DNA of 64,000 bases from Nomia melanderi (lineage: Eukaryota > Arthropoda > Insecta > Hymenoptera > Halictidae): assembly GCF_051020985.1 (NCBI RefSeq), contig NW_027475133.1, forward strand, positions 2,604,001 to 2,668,000. Reading direction: 5' to 3'. The position numbers and the translations under genes were made by a program. This document shows, piece after piece, positions 39,331 to 52,161 of the stretch; position 1 is the first letter of the stretch; each line of letters starts with the position of its first letter. The notes beneath the pieces were generated by a model. That model was given only the letters and a program-made list of their open reading frames with translations. It searched no databases and was not told where the DNA came from.

Positions 39331-40783
39331 AAAGTGAATTATCTGCAGGAGGCCCTGGCGCATGAATCTGTGCAGCGGGAACGACCTCGGAAAACCAGGG
39401 GCCGAGAAAACGACCGTCTCATGGGGCCGGACACTCAGGGTCAGTGAAAAATCCAATATATATCTGGTGATATCTCGGGTGCTATTAGAGATAGCGCAAT
39501 AAATCAATGTGCATTGTCTGTAGGAGACCCTGGCGCATGAATCTGTGCAGCGGGAACGACCTCGGACCACCACGGGCCGAGAAAACGACCGTCTCATGGG
39601 GCCGGACGCTCAGGGTCAGTGAAAAATCCAATATATATCTGGTGATATCTCGGGTGCTATTACAGATAGCGCAATAAATCAAAGTGCAATGTCTGTAGGA
39701 GGCCCTGGCGCATGAATCTGTGCAGCGGGAACGACCTCAGGCCACCAGGGGCCCAGAAAACCACAGTCTCATGTGGCCGGACACTCAGGGTCAGGGAAAA
39801 ATCCATTATATATCTGGTGATATATCGGGTGCCATTAGAGATAGCTCGATAAATCAAAGTGCATTGTCTGCAGGAGGCCCTGACGCATGAACCTGTGCAG
39901 CGGGAACGACCTCGGACCACCAGGGGCCGATAAAACCACCGTCTCATGGGGCCGGACACTCAGGGTCAGGGGAAAATCCAATATATATCTGGTGATATCT
40001 CGGGTGCTATTACAGATAGCGCAATAAACCAAGGTGAATTATCTGCAGGAGGCCCTGGCGCATGAATCTGTGCAGCGGGAACGACCTCGGGCCACCAGGG
40101 GCTGAGAAAACGACCGTCTCATGGGGCCGGACACTCAGGGTCAGTGAAAAATCCAGTATATATCTGGTGATATCTCGGGTGCTATTAGAGATAGCGCAAT
40201 AAACCAAAGTGAATTATCTGCAGGAGGCGCTGGCGCATGAATCTGTGCAGCGGGAACGTCCTCGGACCTCCAGGGGCCGAGACAACCACAGTCTCATGGG
40301 GCCGGACACTCAGGGTCAGGGGAAAATCCAATATATATCTGGTGATATCTCGGGTGCTATTACAGATAGCGCAATAAATCAAAGTGCAATGTCTGTAGGA
40401 GGCCCTGGCGCATGAATCTGTGCAGCGGGAACGACCTCGGACCATCAGGGGCCGAAAAAACCACAGTCTCATGGGGCCGGACACTCATGGTCAGGGTAAA
40501 ATCCAATATATATCTGGTGATATCTCGGGTGCTATTACAGATAGCGCAATAAATCAAAGTGCATTGTCTGTAGGAGGCCCTGGCGCATGAATCTGTGCAG
40601 CGGGAACGACCTCTGACCACAAGAGGCCGAGAAAACCACCGTCTCAAGGGGCCGGACACTCAGGGTCGAGGAAAAATCCAATATATATCTGGTGATATCT
40701 CGGGTGCTATTACAGATAGCGCGATAAATCAAAGTGCATTGTCTGTAGGAGGCACAGGCGAATGGGTCTGTGCAGCAGGAACG

Positions 40784-40958
40784 ACCTCGAACCACCAGGG
40801 GCCGAGAAAATTACAGATATTCGGAATCCGTCACCCAAGGTCATGTGAAAATCCAGCATATATCTGGTGATATTTCGGGTGCTATTATAGATAGCGCAAT
40901 AAACCAAAGTGAATTATCTGCAGGAGGCCCTGGCGCATGAATCTGTGCAGCGGGAACG
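40784..40958. repeat. D monomer 5 (D1)
   Basis: D1 block and gatatttcggg. The tail reads gcaggaggccc rather than the gcagtaggccc of most D1 copies, so the right part was probably exchanged with an ordinary A monomer. Confidence 0.87.
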
Positions 40959-41658
40959 TCCTCGGACCTCCAGGGGCCGAGACAACCACCGTCTCATGGG
41001 GCCGGGCACTCAGGGTCAGGGTAAAATCCAATATATATCTGGTGATATCTCGGGTGCTATTACAGATAGCGCAATAAATCAATGTGCATTGTCTGTAGGA
41101 GGCCCTGGCGCATGAATCTGTGCAGCGGGAACGACCTCGGACCACCAGGGGCCGAGAAAACCACAGTCTCATGGAGCCGGACACTCAGGGTCAGGAGAAA
41201 ATCCAATATATATCTGGTGATATCTCGGGTGCTATTACAGATAGCGCAATAAACCAAAGTGCATTGTCTGCAGGAGGCCCTTGCGAATGAATCTGTTCAG
41301 CGGGAACGACCTCGGATCACCAGGGGCCGAGAAAACCACCGACACATGGGGCCGGACACTCAGGGTCAGGGAAAAATCCAATATATATCTGGTGATATCT
41401 CGGGTGCTATTAGAGATAGCGCGATAAATCAAAGTGAATTATCTGCAGGAGGCCCTGGCGCATGCATCTGTGCAGCGGGAACGACCTCGGACCACCAGGG
41501 GCCGAGAAAACCACCGTCTCATGGGGCCGGACACTCAGGGTCGAGGAAAAATCCAATATATATCTGGTGATATCTCGGGTGCTATTACAGATAGCGCGAT
41601 AAATCAAAGTGCATTGTCTGTAGGAGGCACTGGCGAATGAGTCTGTGCAGCAGGAACG

Positions 41659-41833
41659 ACCTCGAACCACCAGGGGCCGAGAAAATTACAGATATTCGGA
41701 ATCCGTCACCCAAGGTCATGTGAAAATCCAGCATATATCTGGTGATATTTCGGGTGCTATTATAGATAGCGCAATAAACCAAAGTGAATTATCTGCAGTA
41801 GGCCCTGGTGCATGCATCTGTGCAGCGGGAACG
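41659..41833. repeat. D monomer 6 (D1)
   Basis: Lies 875 bp after D monomer 5. It has gcagtaggccctggtgcatgc, the tg for cg being private to this copy. Confidence 0.87.
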
Positions 41834-42883
41834 ACCTCGGACAACCAGGGGCCGAGAAAGCCACAGACTCATGGGGCTGGACACTCACGGTTAGGGAAAA
41901 ATCCAATATATATCTGGTGATATCTCGGGTGCTATTACAGATAGTACAATAAATCAAAGTGCACTGTCTGTAGGAGGCCCTGGCGCATGAATCTGTGCAG
42001 CGGGAACGACCTCGGACCACCAGGGGCCGAGAAAACCAAAGTCTCATGGGGCCGGACACTCAGGGTCGGCGAAAAATCCAATATATATCTGGTGATATCT
42101 CGGGTGCTATTAGAGATAGCGCAATAAACCAAAGTGAATTATCTGCAGGAGGCCCTGGCGCATGAATCTGCGCAGCGGGAACGACCTCGGACCACCAGGG
42201 GCCGAGAAAACTAAAGTCTCATGGGGCCGGACACTCAGGGTCTGGGGAAAATCCATTATATATCTGGTGATATGTCGGGAGCTATTACAGATAGCGCAAT
42301 AAATCCAAGTTAATTGTCTGGAGGAGGCCCTGGCGCATGAATCTGTGCAGCGGGAACGACCTCGGTCCACCAGGGGCCGAGAAAACCACCGTCTCATGGG
42401 GCTGGACACTCAGGGTGAGGGTAATATCCAATATATATCTGGTGATATCTCGGGTGCTATTACAGATAGCGCAATAAATCAAAGTGCATTATCTGCAGGA
42501 GGCCCTGGCGCATGAACCTGTGCAGCGGCAACGACCTCGGACCGCCAGGGGCCGAGAAAACCACAGTCTCATGGGGACGGGCACTCAGGGTCTGGGGAAA
42601 ATCCAATATGTATCTGCTGATATCTCGGGTGCTATTAGAGATAGCGTAACAAATCAAAGTGCATTGTCTGCAGGAGGCCCTTGCGAATGAATCTGCTCAG
42701 CGGGAACGACCTCGGATCTCCAGGGGCTGAGAAAACGACCGTCTCATGGGGCCGGACACTCAGGGTCAGGGTAAAATCCAATATGTATCTGGTGATATCT
42801 CGGGTGCTATTACAGATAGCGCAATAAATCAAAGTGCATTGTCTGTAGCAGGCCCTGGCGCATGAATCTGTGCAGTGGGAACG

Positions 42884-43059
42884 ACCTCGGACCACCAGGG
42901 GCCGAGAAAACGACCGTCTCATGGGGCCGGACACTCAGGGTCAGGGGAAAATCCAATATAGATCTGGTGATATCTCGGGTGCTATTAGAGATAGCGCGAT
43001 AAATCAAGGTGAATTATCTGCAGGAGGCCCTGGCGCATGCATCTGTGGCAGCGGGAACG
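42884..43059. repeat. 176-bp monomer (ctgtggcagcggg)
   Basis: One extra g in ctgtggcagcggg near the 3' end. The same insertion marks monomers at 56718, 58644 and 60395, tying 43 kb to the right-hand HOR. Confidence 0.82.
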
Positions 43060-43819
43060 ACCTCGGATCACCAGGGGCCGAGAAAACCACCGTCTCATGG
43101 GGGCGGGCACTCAGGGTCTGGGGAAAATCCAATATATATCTGGTGATATCTCGGGTGCTATTAGAGATAGCGTAATAAACCAAAGTGCATTGTCTGTAGG
43201 AGGCCCTGGCGCATGAATCTGTGCAGCGGGAACGACCTCGGACCACCAGGGTCCGAAAAAACCACAGTCTCATGGGGCCGGACTCTCACGGTCAGGGTAA
43301 AATCCAATATATATCTGGTGATATCTCGGGTGCTATTAGAGATAGCGCAATAAATCAAAGTGCATTGTCTGTAGGATGCCCTGGCGCATGAATCTGTGCT
43401 GCGGGAACGACCTCGGAACACCAGGGGCCAAGAAAACCACCGTCTCATGGGGCAGGACACTCAGGGTCAGTGAGAAATCCAATATATATCTGCTGATATC
43501 TCGGGTGCTGTTACAGATAGCGCAATAAATCAAAGTGCATTGTCTGTAGGAGACCCTGGCGCATGAACCTGTGCAGCGGGAACGTTCTCGGACCTCCAGG
43601 GACCGAGAAAACCACAGTCTCATGGGGCCGGACACTCAAGGTCAGGGGAAAATCCAATATATATGTGGTGATATCTCGGGTGCTATTACAGATAGCGCAA
43701 TAAATCAAAGTGCATTGTCTGTAGGAGACCCTGGCGCATGAACCTGTCCAGCGGGAACGACCTCGGACCACCAGGGGCCGAGAAAACCACCGTCTCATGG
43801 GGCCGGACACTCTGGGTCA

Positions 43820-44235
43820 GCGAAAAATCCAATATATATCTGGTGATATCTCGGGTGCTATTACAGATAGCGCAATAAATCAAAGTGCATTGTCTGTAGG
43901 AGGCCCTGGCGCATGACTCTGTGCAGCGGGAACGACCTCGGACCACCAGGGTCCGAGAAAACTACAGTCTCATGCGGCCGGACACTCAGGGTCTGGGGAA
44001 AATCCAATATATATCTGGTGATATCTCGGGTCCTATTACAGATAGCGAAATAAATCAAAGTGCATTGTCTGTAGGAGGCCCTGGCGCATGAATCTGTGCA
44101 GCGGGAACGACCTCGGACCACCAGGGGCCGAGGAAACCACAGTCTCATGGGGCCGGACACTCAGGGTCAGGGAAAAATCCAATATATATCTGGTGATATC
44201 TTGGGTGCTATTAGATATAGCGCAATAAACCAAAG
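43820..44235. repeat. Module Q, copy 3
   Basis: Has catgcggccgg, gggtcctattacag and ggccgaggaaacc in order. It then joins the gggttatattacag monomers also seen at 24.4-24.96 kb (offset 19779 bp). Confidence 0.8.
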
Positions 44236-45334
44236 TGAATTATCTGCAGGAGGCCCTGGCGCATGAATCTGTGCAACGGGGACGACCTCGGACCTCCAGG
44301 GGCCGAGACAACAACCGTCTCATGGGGCCGGACACTCAGGGTCAGGGAAAAATCCAATATATATCTGGTGATATCTCGGGTTATATTACAGATAGCACAA
44401 TAAATCAAAGTGCATTGTCTGTAGGAGACCCTGGCGCATGAATCTGTGCAGAGGGAACGATTTCGGACCACCAGGGGCCGAGACAACAACCGTCTCATGG
44501 GGCCGGACACTCAGGGTCAGGGAAAAATCCAATATATATCTGGTGATATCTCGGGTTATATTACAGATAGCACAATAAATCAAAGTGCATTGTCTGTAGG
44601 AGGCCCTGGCGCATGAATCTGTGCAGAGGGAACGACCTCGGACCACCAGGGGCCGAGAAAACCACCGTCTCATGGCGCCGGACACTCAGGGTCAGGGGAA
44701 AATCCAATATATATCTGGTGATATCTCGGGTGCTATTACAGATAGCGCAATAAATCAAAGTGAATTATCTGCAGGAGGCCCTGGCGCATGAATCTGTGCA
44801 GCGGGAACGACCTCGGACCACCAGGGGCCGAGAAAACCACAGTCTCATGGAGCCGGACACTCAGGGTCAGGAGAAAATCCAATATATATCTGGTGATATC
44901 TCGGGTGCTATTACAGATAGCGCAATAAACCAAAGTGCATTGTCTGCAGGAGGCCCTTGCGAATGAATCTGTTCAGCGGGAACGACCTCGGATCACCAGG
45001 GGCCGAGAAAACCACCGACACATGGGGCCGGACACTCAGGGTCGAGGAAAAATCCAATATATATCTGGTGATATCTCGGGTGCTATTAGAGATAGCGCGA
45101 TAAATCAAAGTGAATTATCTGCAGGAGGCCCTGGCGCATGCATCTGTGCAGCGGGAACGACCTCGGACCACCAGGGGCCGAGAAAACCACCGTCTCATGG
45201 GGCCGGACACTCAGGGTCGAGGAAAAATCCAATATATATCTGGTGATATCTCGGGTGCTATTACAGATAGCGCGATAAATCAAAGTGCATTGTCTGTAGG
45301 AGGCACTGGCGAATGAGTCTGTGCAGCAGGAACG

Positions 45335-45509
45335 ACCTCGAACCACCAGGGGCCGAGAAAATTACAGATATTCGGAATCCGTCACCCAAGGTCATGTGAA
45401 AATCCAGCATATATCTGGTGATATTTCGGGTGCTATTATAGATAGCGCAATAAACCAAAGTGAATTATCTGCAGTAGGCCCTGGCGCATGCATCTGTGCA
45501 GCGGGAACG
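45335..45509. repeat. D monomer 7 (D1)
   Basis: Opens the first XY unit. It is preceded by gcagcaggaacg and lies 3676 bp after D monomer 6; the flanks of both match back to about 41.1 and 44.8 kb. Confidence 0.88.
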
Positions 45510-46034
45510 ACCTCGGACAACCAGGGGCCGAGAAAGCCACAGACTCATGGGGCTGGACACTCACGGTTAGGGAAAAATCCAATATATATCTGGTGATATC
45601 TCGGGTGCTATTACAGATAGTACAATAAATCAAAGTGCACTGTCTGTAGGAGGCCCTGGCGCATGAATCTCTGCAGCGGGAACGACCTCGGACCACCAGG
45701 GGCCGAGAAAACCACCGTCTCATGGGGACGGACACTCAGGGTCTGGCGAAAATCCACTATATATCTGGTGATATCTCGGGTGCTATTAGAGATAGCGCAA
45801 TAAACCAAAGTGAATTATCTGCAGGAGGCCCTGGCGCATGAATCTGCGCAGCGGGAACGACCTCGGACCACCAGGGGCCGAGAAAACCACAGTCTCATGG
45901 AGCCGGACACTCAGGGTCAGGGGAAAATCCAATATATATCTGGTGATATCTCGGGTGCTATTACAGATAGCGCAATAAATCAAAGTGAATTATCTGCAGG
46001 AGGCCCTGGCGCATGAATCTGGGCAGCGGGAACG

Positions 46035-46388
46035 ACCTCGGACCACCAGGGGCCGAGAAAACCACAGTCTAGTGGGGCCGGACACTCAGGGTCAGGGGAA
46101 AATCCAATATATGTATCAGGTGATATCTCGGGTGCTATTAGATACAGCGCAATAAACCAAATTGAATTATCTGCAGGAGGCCCTGGCGCATGAATCTGGG
46201 CAGCGGGAACGACCTCGGACCACCAGGGGCCGAGAAAACCACAGTCTAGTGGGGCCGGACACTCAGGGTCAGGGGAAAATCCAATATATATATCAGGTGA
46301 TATCTCGGGTGCTATTAGATACAGCGCAATAAACCAAAGTGTATTATCTGCAAGAGGCCCTGGCGCATGCATCTGTGCAGCGGGAACG
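46035..46388. repeat. Two consecutive 177-bp monomers
   Basis: Cores read aatatatgtatcagg and aatatatatatcagg, each two bases long over normal, with gtctagtggggcc upstream. Both recur 4204 bp away. Confidence 0.85.
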
Positions 46389-47088
46389 ACCTCGGACCAC
46401 CAGGGGCCGAGAAAACTAAAGTCTCATGGGGCCGGACACTCAGGGTCTGGGGAAAATCCATTATATATCTGGTGATATGTCGGGAGCTATTACAGATAGC
46501 GCAATAAATCAAAGTTCATTGTCTGGAGGAGGCCCTGGCGCATGAATCTGTTCAGCGGGAACGACCTCGGTCCACCAGGGGCCGAGAAAACCACCGTCTC
46601 ATGGGGATGGACACTCAGGGTGAGGGTAATATCCAATATATATCTGGTGATATCTCGGGTGCTATTACAGATAGCGCAATAAATCAAAGTGCATTATCTG
46701 CAGGAGGCCCTGGCGCATGCATCTGTGCAGCGGGAACGACCTCGGACCACCAGGGGCCGAGAAAATCACCGTCTCATGGGGACGGGCACTCAGGGTCTGG
46801 GGAAAATCCAATATGTATCTGCTGATATCTCGGGTGCTATTAGAGATAGCGTAACAAACCAAAGTGCATTGTCTGTATGTGGCCCTGGCGCATGAATCTG
46901 TGCAGCGGGAACGACCTCTGACCACCAGGGGCCGAAAAAACCACAGTCTCATGGGGCCGGACACTCATGGTCAGGGTAAAATCCAATATATATCTGGTGA
47001 TATCTCGGGTGCTATTACAGATAGCGCGATAAATCAAAGTGCATTGTCTGTAGGAGGCACTGGCGAATGAGTCTGTGCAGCAGGAACG

Positions 47089-47263
47089 ACCTCGAACCAC
47101 CAGGGGCCGAGAAAATTACAGATATTCGGAATCCGTCACCCAAGGTCATGTGAAAATCCAGCATATATCTGGTGATATTTCGGGTGCTATTATAGATAGC
47201 GCAATAAACCAAAGTGAATTATCTGCAGTAGGCCCTGGCGCATGCATCTGTGCAGCGGGAACG
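47089..47263. repeat. D monomer 8 (D1)
   Basis: Inside module R of the first XY unit. It follows a ggcactggcgaatgag tail, as D monomers 1, 6 and 7 do. Confidence 0.88.
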
Positions 47264-47957
47264 ACCTCGGACAACCAGGGGCCGAGAAAGCCACAGACTC
47301 ATGGGGCTGGACACTCAGGGTTAGGGAAAAATCCAATATATATCTGGTGATATCTCGGGTGCTATTACAGATAGTACAATAAATCAAAGTGCACTGTCTG
47401 TAGGAGGCCCTGGCGCATGAATCTGTGCAGCGGGAACGACCTCGGACCACCAGGGGCCGAGAAAACCACCGTCTCATGGGGACGGACACTCAGGGTCTGG
47501 CGAAAATCCACTATATATCTGGTGATATCTCGGGTGCTATTAGAGATAGCGCAATAAACCAAACTGCATTGTCTGTAGGAAGCCCTGGCGCATGAATCTG
47601 TGCAGCGGGAGCGACCTCTGACCACAAGGGGCCGAGAAAACCACCGTCTCATGGGGCCGGACACTCAGGGTCGAGGAAAAATCCAATATATATCTGGTGA
47701 TATCTCGGGTGCTAATAGAGATAGCGCAATAAACCAAAGTGAATTATCTGCAGGAGGCCCTGGCGCATGAATCTGTGCAGCGGGAACGACCTCGGACCAC
47801 CAGGGGCCGAGAAAACGACCGTCTCATGGGGCCGGACACTCAGGGTCAGTGAAAAATCCAATATATATCTGGTGATATCTCGGGTGCTATTAGAGATAGC
47901 GCAATAAACCAAAGTGAATTATCTGCAGGACGCCCTGGCGCATGAATCTGTGCAGCG

Positions 47958-49532
47958 GGAACGACCTCGAACCACCAGGGGCCGAGAAAATTACAGATAT
48001 TCGGAATCCGTCACCCAAGGTCATGTGAAAATCCAGCATATATCTGGTGATATTTCGGGTGCTATTATAGATAGCGCAATAAACCAAAGTGAATTATCTG
48101 CAGTAGGCCCTGGCGCATGCATCTGTGCAGCGGGAACGACCTCGGACAACCAGGGGCCGAGAAAGCCACAGACTCATGGGGCTGGACACTCACGGTTAGG
48201 GAAAAATCCAATATATATCTGGTGATATCTCGGGTGCTATTACAGATAGTACAATAAATCAAAGTGCACTGTCTGTAGGAGGCCCTGGCGCATGAATCTC
48301 TGCAGCGGGAACGACCTCGGACCACCAGGGGCCGAGAAAACCACCGTCTCATGGGGACGGACACTCAGGGTCTGGCGAAAATCCACTATATATCTGGTGA
48401 TATCTCGGGTGCTATTAGAGATAGCGCAATAAACCAAAGTGAATTATCTGCAGGAGGCCCTGGCGCATGAATCTGCGCAGCGGGAACGACCTCGGACCAC
48501 CAGGGGCCGAGAAAACCACAGTCTCATGGAGCCGGACACTCAGGGTCAGGGGAAAATCCAATATATATCTGGTGATATCTCGGGTGCTATTACAGATAGC
48601 GCAATAAATCAAAGTGAATTATCTGCAGGAGGCCCTGGCGCATGAATCTGTGCAGCGGGAACGACCTCGGACCACCAGGGGCCGAGAAAACCACAGTCAC
48701 ATGGGGCCGGTCACTCAGGGTCAGGGGAAAATCCAATATATATCTGGTGATATCTCGGGTGCTATTAGATACAGCGCAATAAACCAAATTGAATTATCTG
48801 CAGGAGGCCCTGGCGCATGAATCTGGGCAGCGGGAACGACCTCGGACCACCAGGGGCCGAGAAAACCACAGTCTAGTGGGGCCGGACACTCAGGGTCAGG
48901 GGAAAATCCAATATATATCTGGTGATATCTCGGGTGCTATTACAGATAGCGCAATAAATCAAAGTGAATTATCTGCAGGAGGCCCTGGCGCATGAATCTG
49001 TGCAGCGGGAACGACCTCGGTCCACCAGGGGCCGAGAAAACCACCGTCTCATGGGGCTGGACACTCAGGGTGAGGGTAATATCCAATATATATCTGGTGA
49101 TATCTCGGGTGCTATTACAGATAGCGCAATAAATCAAAGTGCATTGTCTGTAGGAGGCCCTGGCGCATGAACCTGTGCAGCGGCAACGACCTCGGACGGC
49201 CAGGGGCCGAGAAAACCACAGTCTCATGGGGCCGGACACTCTGGGTCAGGGGAAAATCCAATATATATCTGGTGATATCTCGGGTGCTAATAGAGATAGC
49301 GCAATAAACCAAAGTGAATTATCTGCAGGAGGCCCTGGCGCATGAATCTGTGCAGCGGGAACGACCTCGGACCACCAGGGGCCGAGAAAACGACCGTCTC
49401 ATGGGGCAGGACACTCAGGGTCAGTGAAAAATCCAATATATATCTGGTGATATCTCGGGTGCTATTAGAGATAGCGCAATAAACCAAAGTGAATTATCTG
49501 CAGGACGCCCTGGCGCATGAATCTGTGCAGCG
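47958..49532. repeat. HOR unit XZ, copy 1 (1575 bp, 9 monomers)
   Basis: Shares its first about 3-4 monomers (segment X) with XY and then diverges into segment Z (cagtcacatgg/ccggtcactc, gtctagtgg without expansion, gagggtaatatcc, gacggccagg, ggggcaggacac). The length is exactly 9x175. Confidence 0.88.
47964..48138. repeat. D monomer 9 (D1)
   Basis: Opens XZ copy 1, 875 bp after D monomer 8. It is preceded by gcaggacgccctgg and gcagcgggaacg, unlike the XY-opening copy at 45335. Confidence 0.88.
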
Positions 49533-49538
49533 GGAACG

Positions 49539-49713
49539 ACCTCGAACCACCAGGGGCCGAGAAAATTACAGATATTCGGAATCCGTCACCCAAGGTCATG
49601 TGAAAATCCAGAATATATCTGGTGATATTTCGGGTGCTATTATAGATAGCGCAATAAACCAAAGTGAATTATCTGCAGTAGGCCCTGGCGCATGCATCTG
49701 TGCAGCGGGAACG
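49539..49713. repeat. D monomer 10 (D1, ccagaatat)
   Basis: Opens XY copy 2 and carries the c-to-a change at 49612 shared with the copy at 53743. Confidence 0.88.
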
Positions 49714-50238
49714 ACCTCGGACAACCAGGGGCCGAGAAAGCCACAGACTCATGGGGCTGGACACTCACGGTTAGGGAAAAATCCAATATATATCTGGTGA
49801 TATCTCGGGTGCTATTACAGATAGTACAATAAATCAAAGTGCACTGTCTGTAGGAGGCCCTGGCGCATGAATCTCTGCAGCGGGAACGACCTCGGACCAC
49901 CAGGGGCCGAGAAAACCACCGTCTCATGGGGACGGACACTCAGGGTCTGGCGAAAATCCACTATATATCTGGTGATATCTCGGGTGCTATTAGAGATAGC
50001 GCAATAAACCAAAGTGAATTATCTGCAGGAGGCCCTGGCGCATGAATCTGCGCAGCGGGAACGACCTCGGACCACCAGGGGCCGAGAAAACCACAGTCTC
50101 ATGGAGCCGGACACTCAGGGTCAGGGGAAAATCCAATATATATCTGGTGATATCTCGGGTGCTATTACAGATAGCGCAATAAATCAAAGTGAATTATCTG
50201 CAGGAGGCCCTGGCGCATGAATCTGGGCAGCGGGAACG

Positions 50239-50592
50239 ACCTCGGACCACCAGGGGCCGAGAAAACCACAGTCTAGTGGGGCCGGACACTCAGGGTCAGG
50301 GGAAAATCCAATATATGTATCAGGTGATATCTCGGGTGCTATTAGATACAGCGCAATAAACCAAATTGAATTATCTGCAGGAGGCCCTGGCGCATGAATC
50401 TGGGCAGCGGGAACGACCTCGGACCACCAGGGGCCGAGAAAACCACAGTCTAGTGGGGCCGGACACTCAGGGTCAGGGGAAAATCCAATATATATATCAG
50501 GTGATATCTCGGGTGCTATTAGATACAGCGCAATAAACCAAAGTGTATTATCTGCAAGAGGCCCTGGCGCATGCATCTGTGCAGCGGGAACG
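50239..50592. repeat. Two consecutive 177-bp monomers, second copy
   Basis: Same two core expansions as 46035-46388 at exactly +4204 bp. Confidence 0.85.
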
Positions 50593-51292
50593 ACCTCGGA
50601 CCACCAGGGGCCGAGAAAACTAAAGTCTCATGGGGCCGGACACTCAGGGTCTGGGGAAAATCCATTATATATCTGGTGATATGTCGGGAGCTATTACAGA
50701 TAGCGCAATAAATCAAAGTTCATTGTCTGGAGGAGGCCCTGGCGCATGAATCTGTTCAGCGGGAACGACCTCGGTCCACCAGGGGCCGAGAAAACCACCG
50801 TCTCATGGGGATGGACACTCAGGGTGAGGGTAATATCCAATATATATCTGGTGATATCTCGGGTGCTATTACAGATAGCGCAATAAATCAAAGTGCATTA
50901 TCTGCAGGAGGCCCTGGCGCATGCATCTGTGCAGCGGGAACGACCTCGGACCACCAGGGGCCGAGAAAATCACCGTCTCATGGGGACGGGCACTCAGGGT
51001 CTGGGGAAAATCCAATATGTATCTGCTGATATCTCGGGTGCTATTAGAGATAGCGTAACAAACCAAAGTGCATTGTCTGTATGTGGCCCTGGCGCATGAA
51101 TCTGTGCAGCGGGAACGACCTCTGACCACCAGGGGCCGAAAAAACCACAGTCTCATGGGGCCGGACACTCATGGTCAGGGTAAAATCCAATATATATCTG
51201 GTGATATCTCGGGTGCTATTACAGATAGCGCGATAAATCAAAGTGCATTGTCTGTAGGAGGCACTGGCGAATGAGTCTGTGCAGCAGGAACG

Positions 51293-51467
51293 ACCTCGAA
51301 CCACCAGGGGCCGAGAAAATTACAGATATTCGGAATCCGTCACCCAAGGTCATGTGAAAATCCAGCATATATCTGGTGATATTTCGGGTGCTATTATAGA
51401 TAGCGCAATAAACCAAAGTGAATTATCTGCAGTAGGCCCTGGCGCATGCATCTGTGCAGCGGGAACG
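51293..51467. repeat. D monomer 11 (D1)
   Basis: Module R copy in XY unit 2, 4204 bp after D monomer 8. Confidence 0.88.
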
Positions 51468-52161
51468 ACCTCGGACAACCAGGGGCCGAGAAAGCCACAG
51501 ACTCATGGGGCTGGACACTCAGGGTTAGGGAAAAATCCAATATATATCTGGTGATATCTCGGGTGCTATTACAGATAGTACAATAAATCAAAGTGCACTG
51601 TCTGTAGGAGGCCCTGGCGCATGAATCTGTGCAGCGGGAACGACCTCGGACCACCAGGGGCCGAGAAAACCACCGTCTCATGGGGACGGACACTCAGGGT
51701 CTGGCGAAAATCCACTATATATCTGGTGATATCTCGGGTGCTATTAGAGATAGCGCAATAAACCAAACTGCATTGTCTGTAGGAAGCCCTGGCGCATGAA
51801 TCTGTGCAGCGGGAGCGACCTCTGACCACAAGGGGCCGAGAAAACCACCGTCTCATGGGGCCGGACACTCAGGGTCGAGGAAAAATCCAATATATATCTG
51901 GTGATATCTCGGGTGCTAATAGAGATAGCGCAATAAACCAAAGTGAATTATCTGCAGGAGGCCCTGGCGCATGAATCTGTGCAGCGGGAACGACCTCGGA
52001 CCACCAGGGGCCGAGAAAACGACCGTCTCATGGGGCCGGACACTCAGGGTCAGTGAAAAATCCAATATATATCTGGTGATATCTCGGGTGCTATTAGAGA
52101 TAGCGCAATAAACCAAAGTGAATTATCTGCAGGACGCCCTGGCGCATGAATCTGTGCAGCG

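Larger units (their letters stand above)
45329..47957. repeat. HOR unit XY, copy 1 (2629 bp, 15 monomers + 4)
   Basis: Starts inside the base run before the D monomer at 45335 (segment X), then continues with the Y segment, including two 177-bp monomers and module R. The same X start recurs at 47958. The next XY lies exactly 4204 bp downstream. The 4 extra bases come from two 2-bp gains. Confidence 0.88.
49533..52161. repeat. HOR unit XY, copy 2 (2629 bp)
   Basis: Partner of 45329-47957 at +4204 bp. The only difference I noticed is ccagaatat for ccagcatat at 49612 within the D monomer. Confidence 0.88.
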
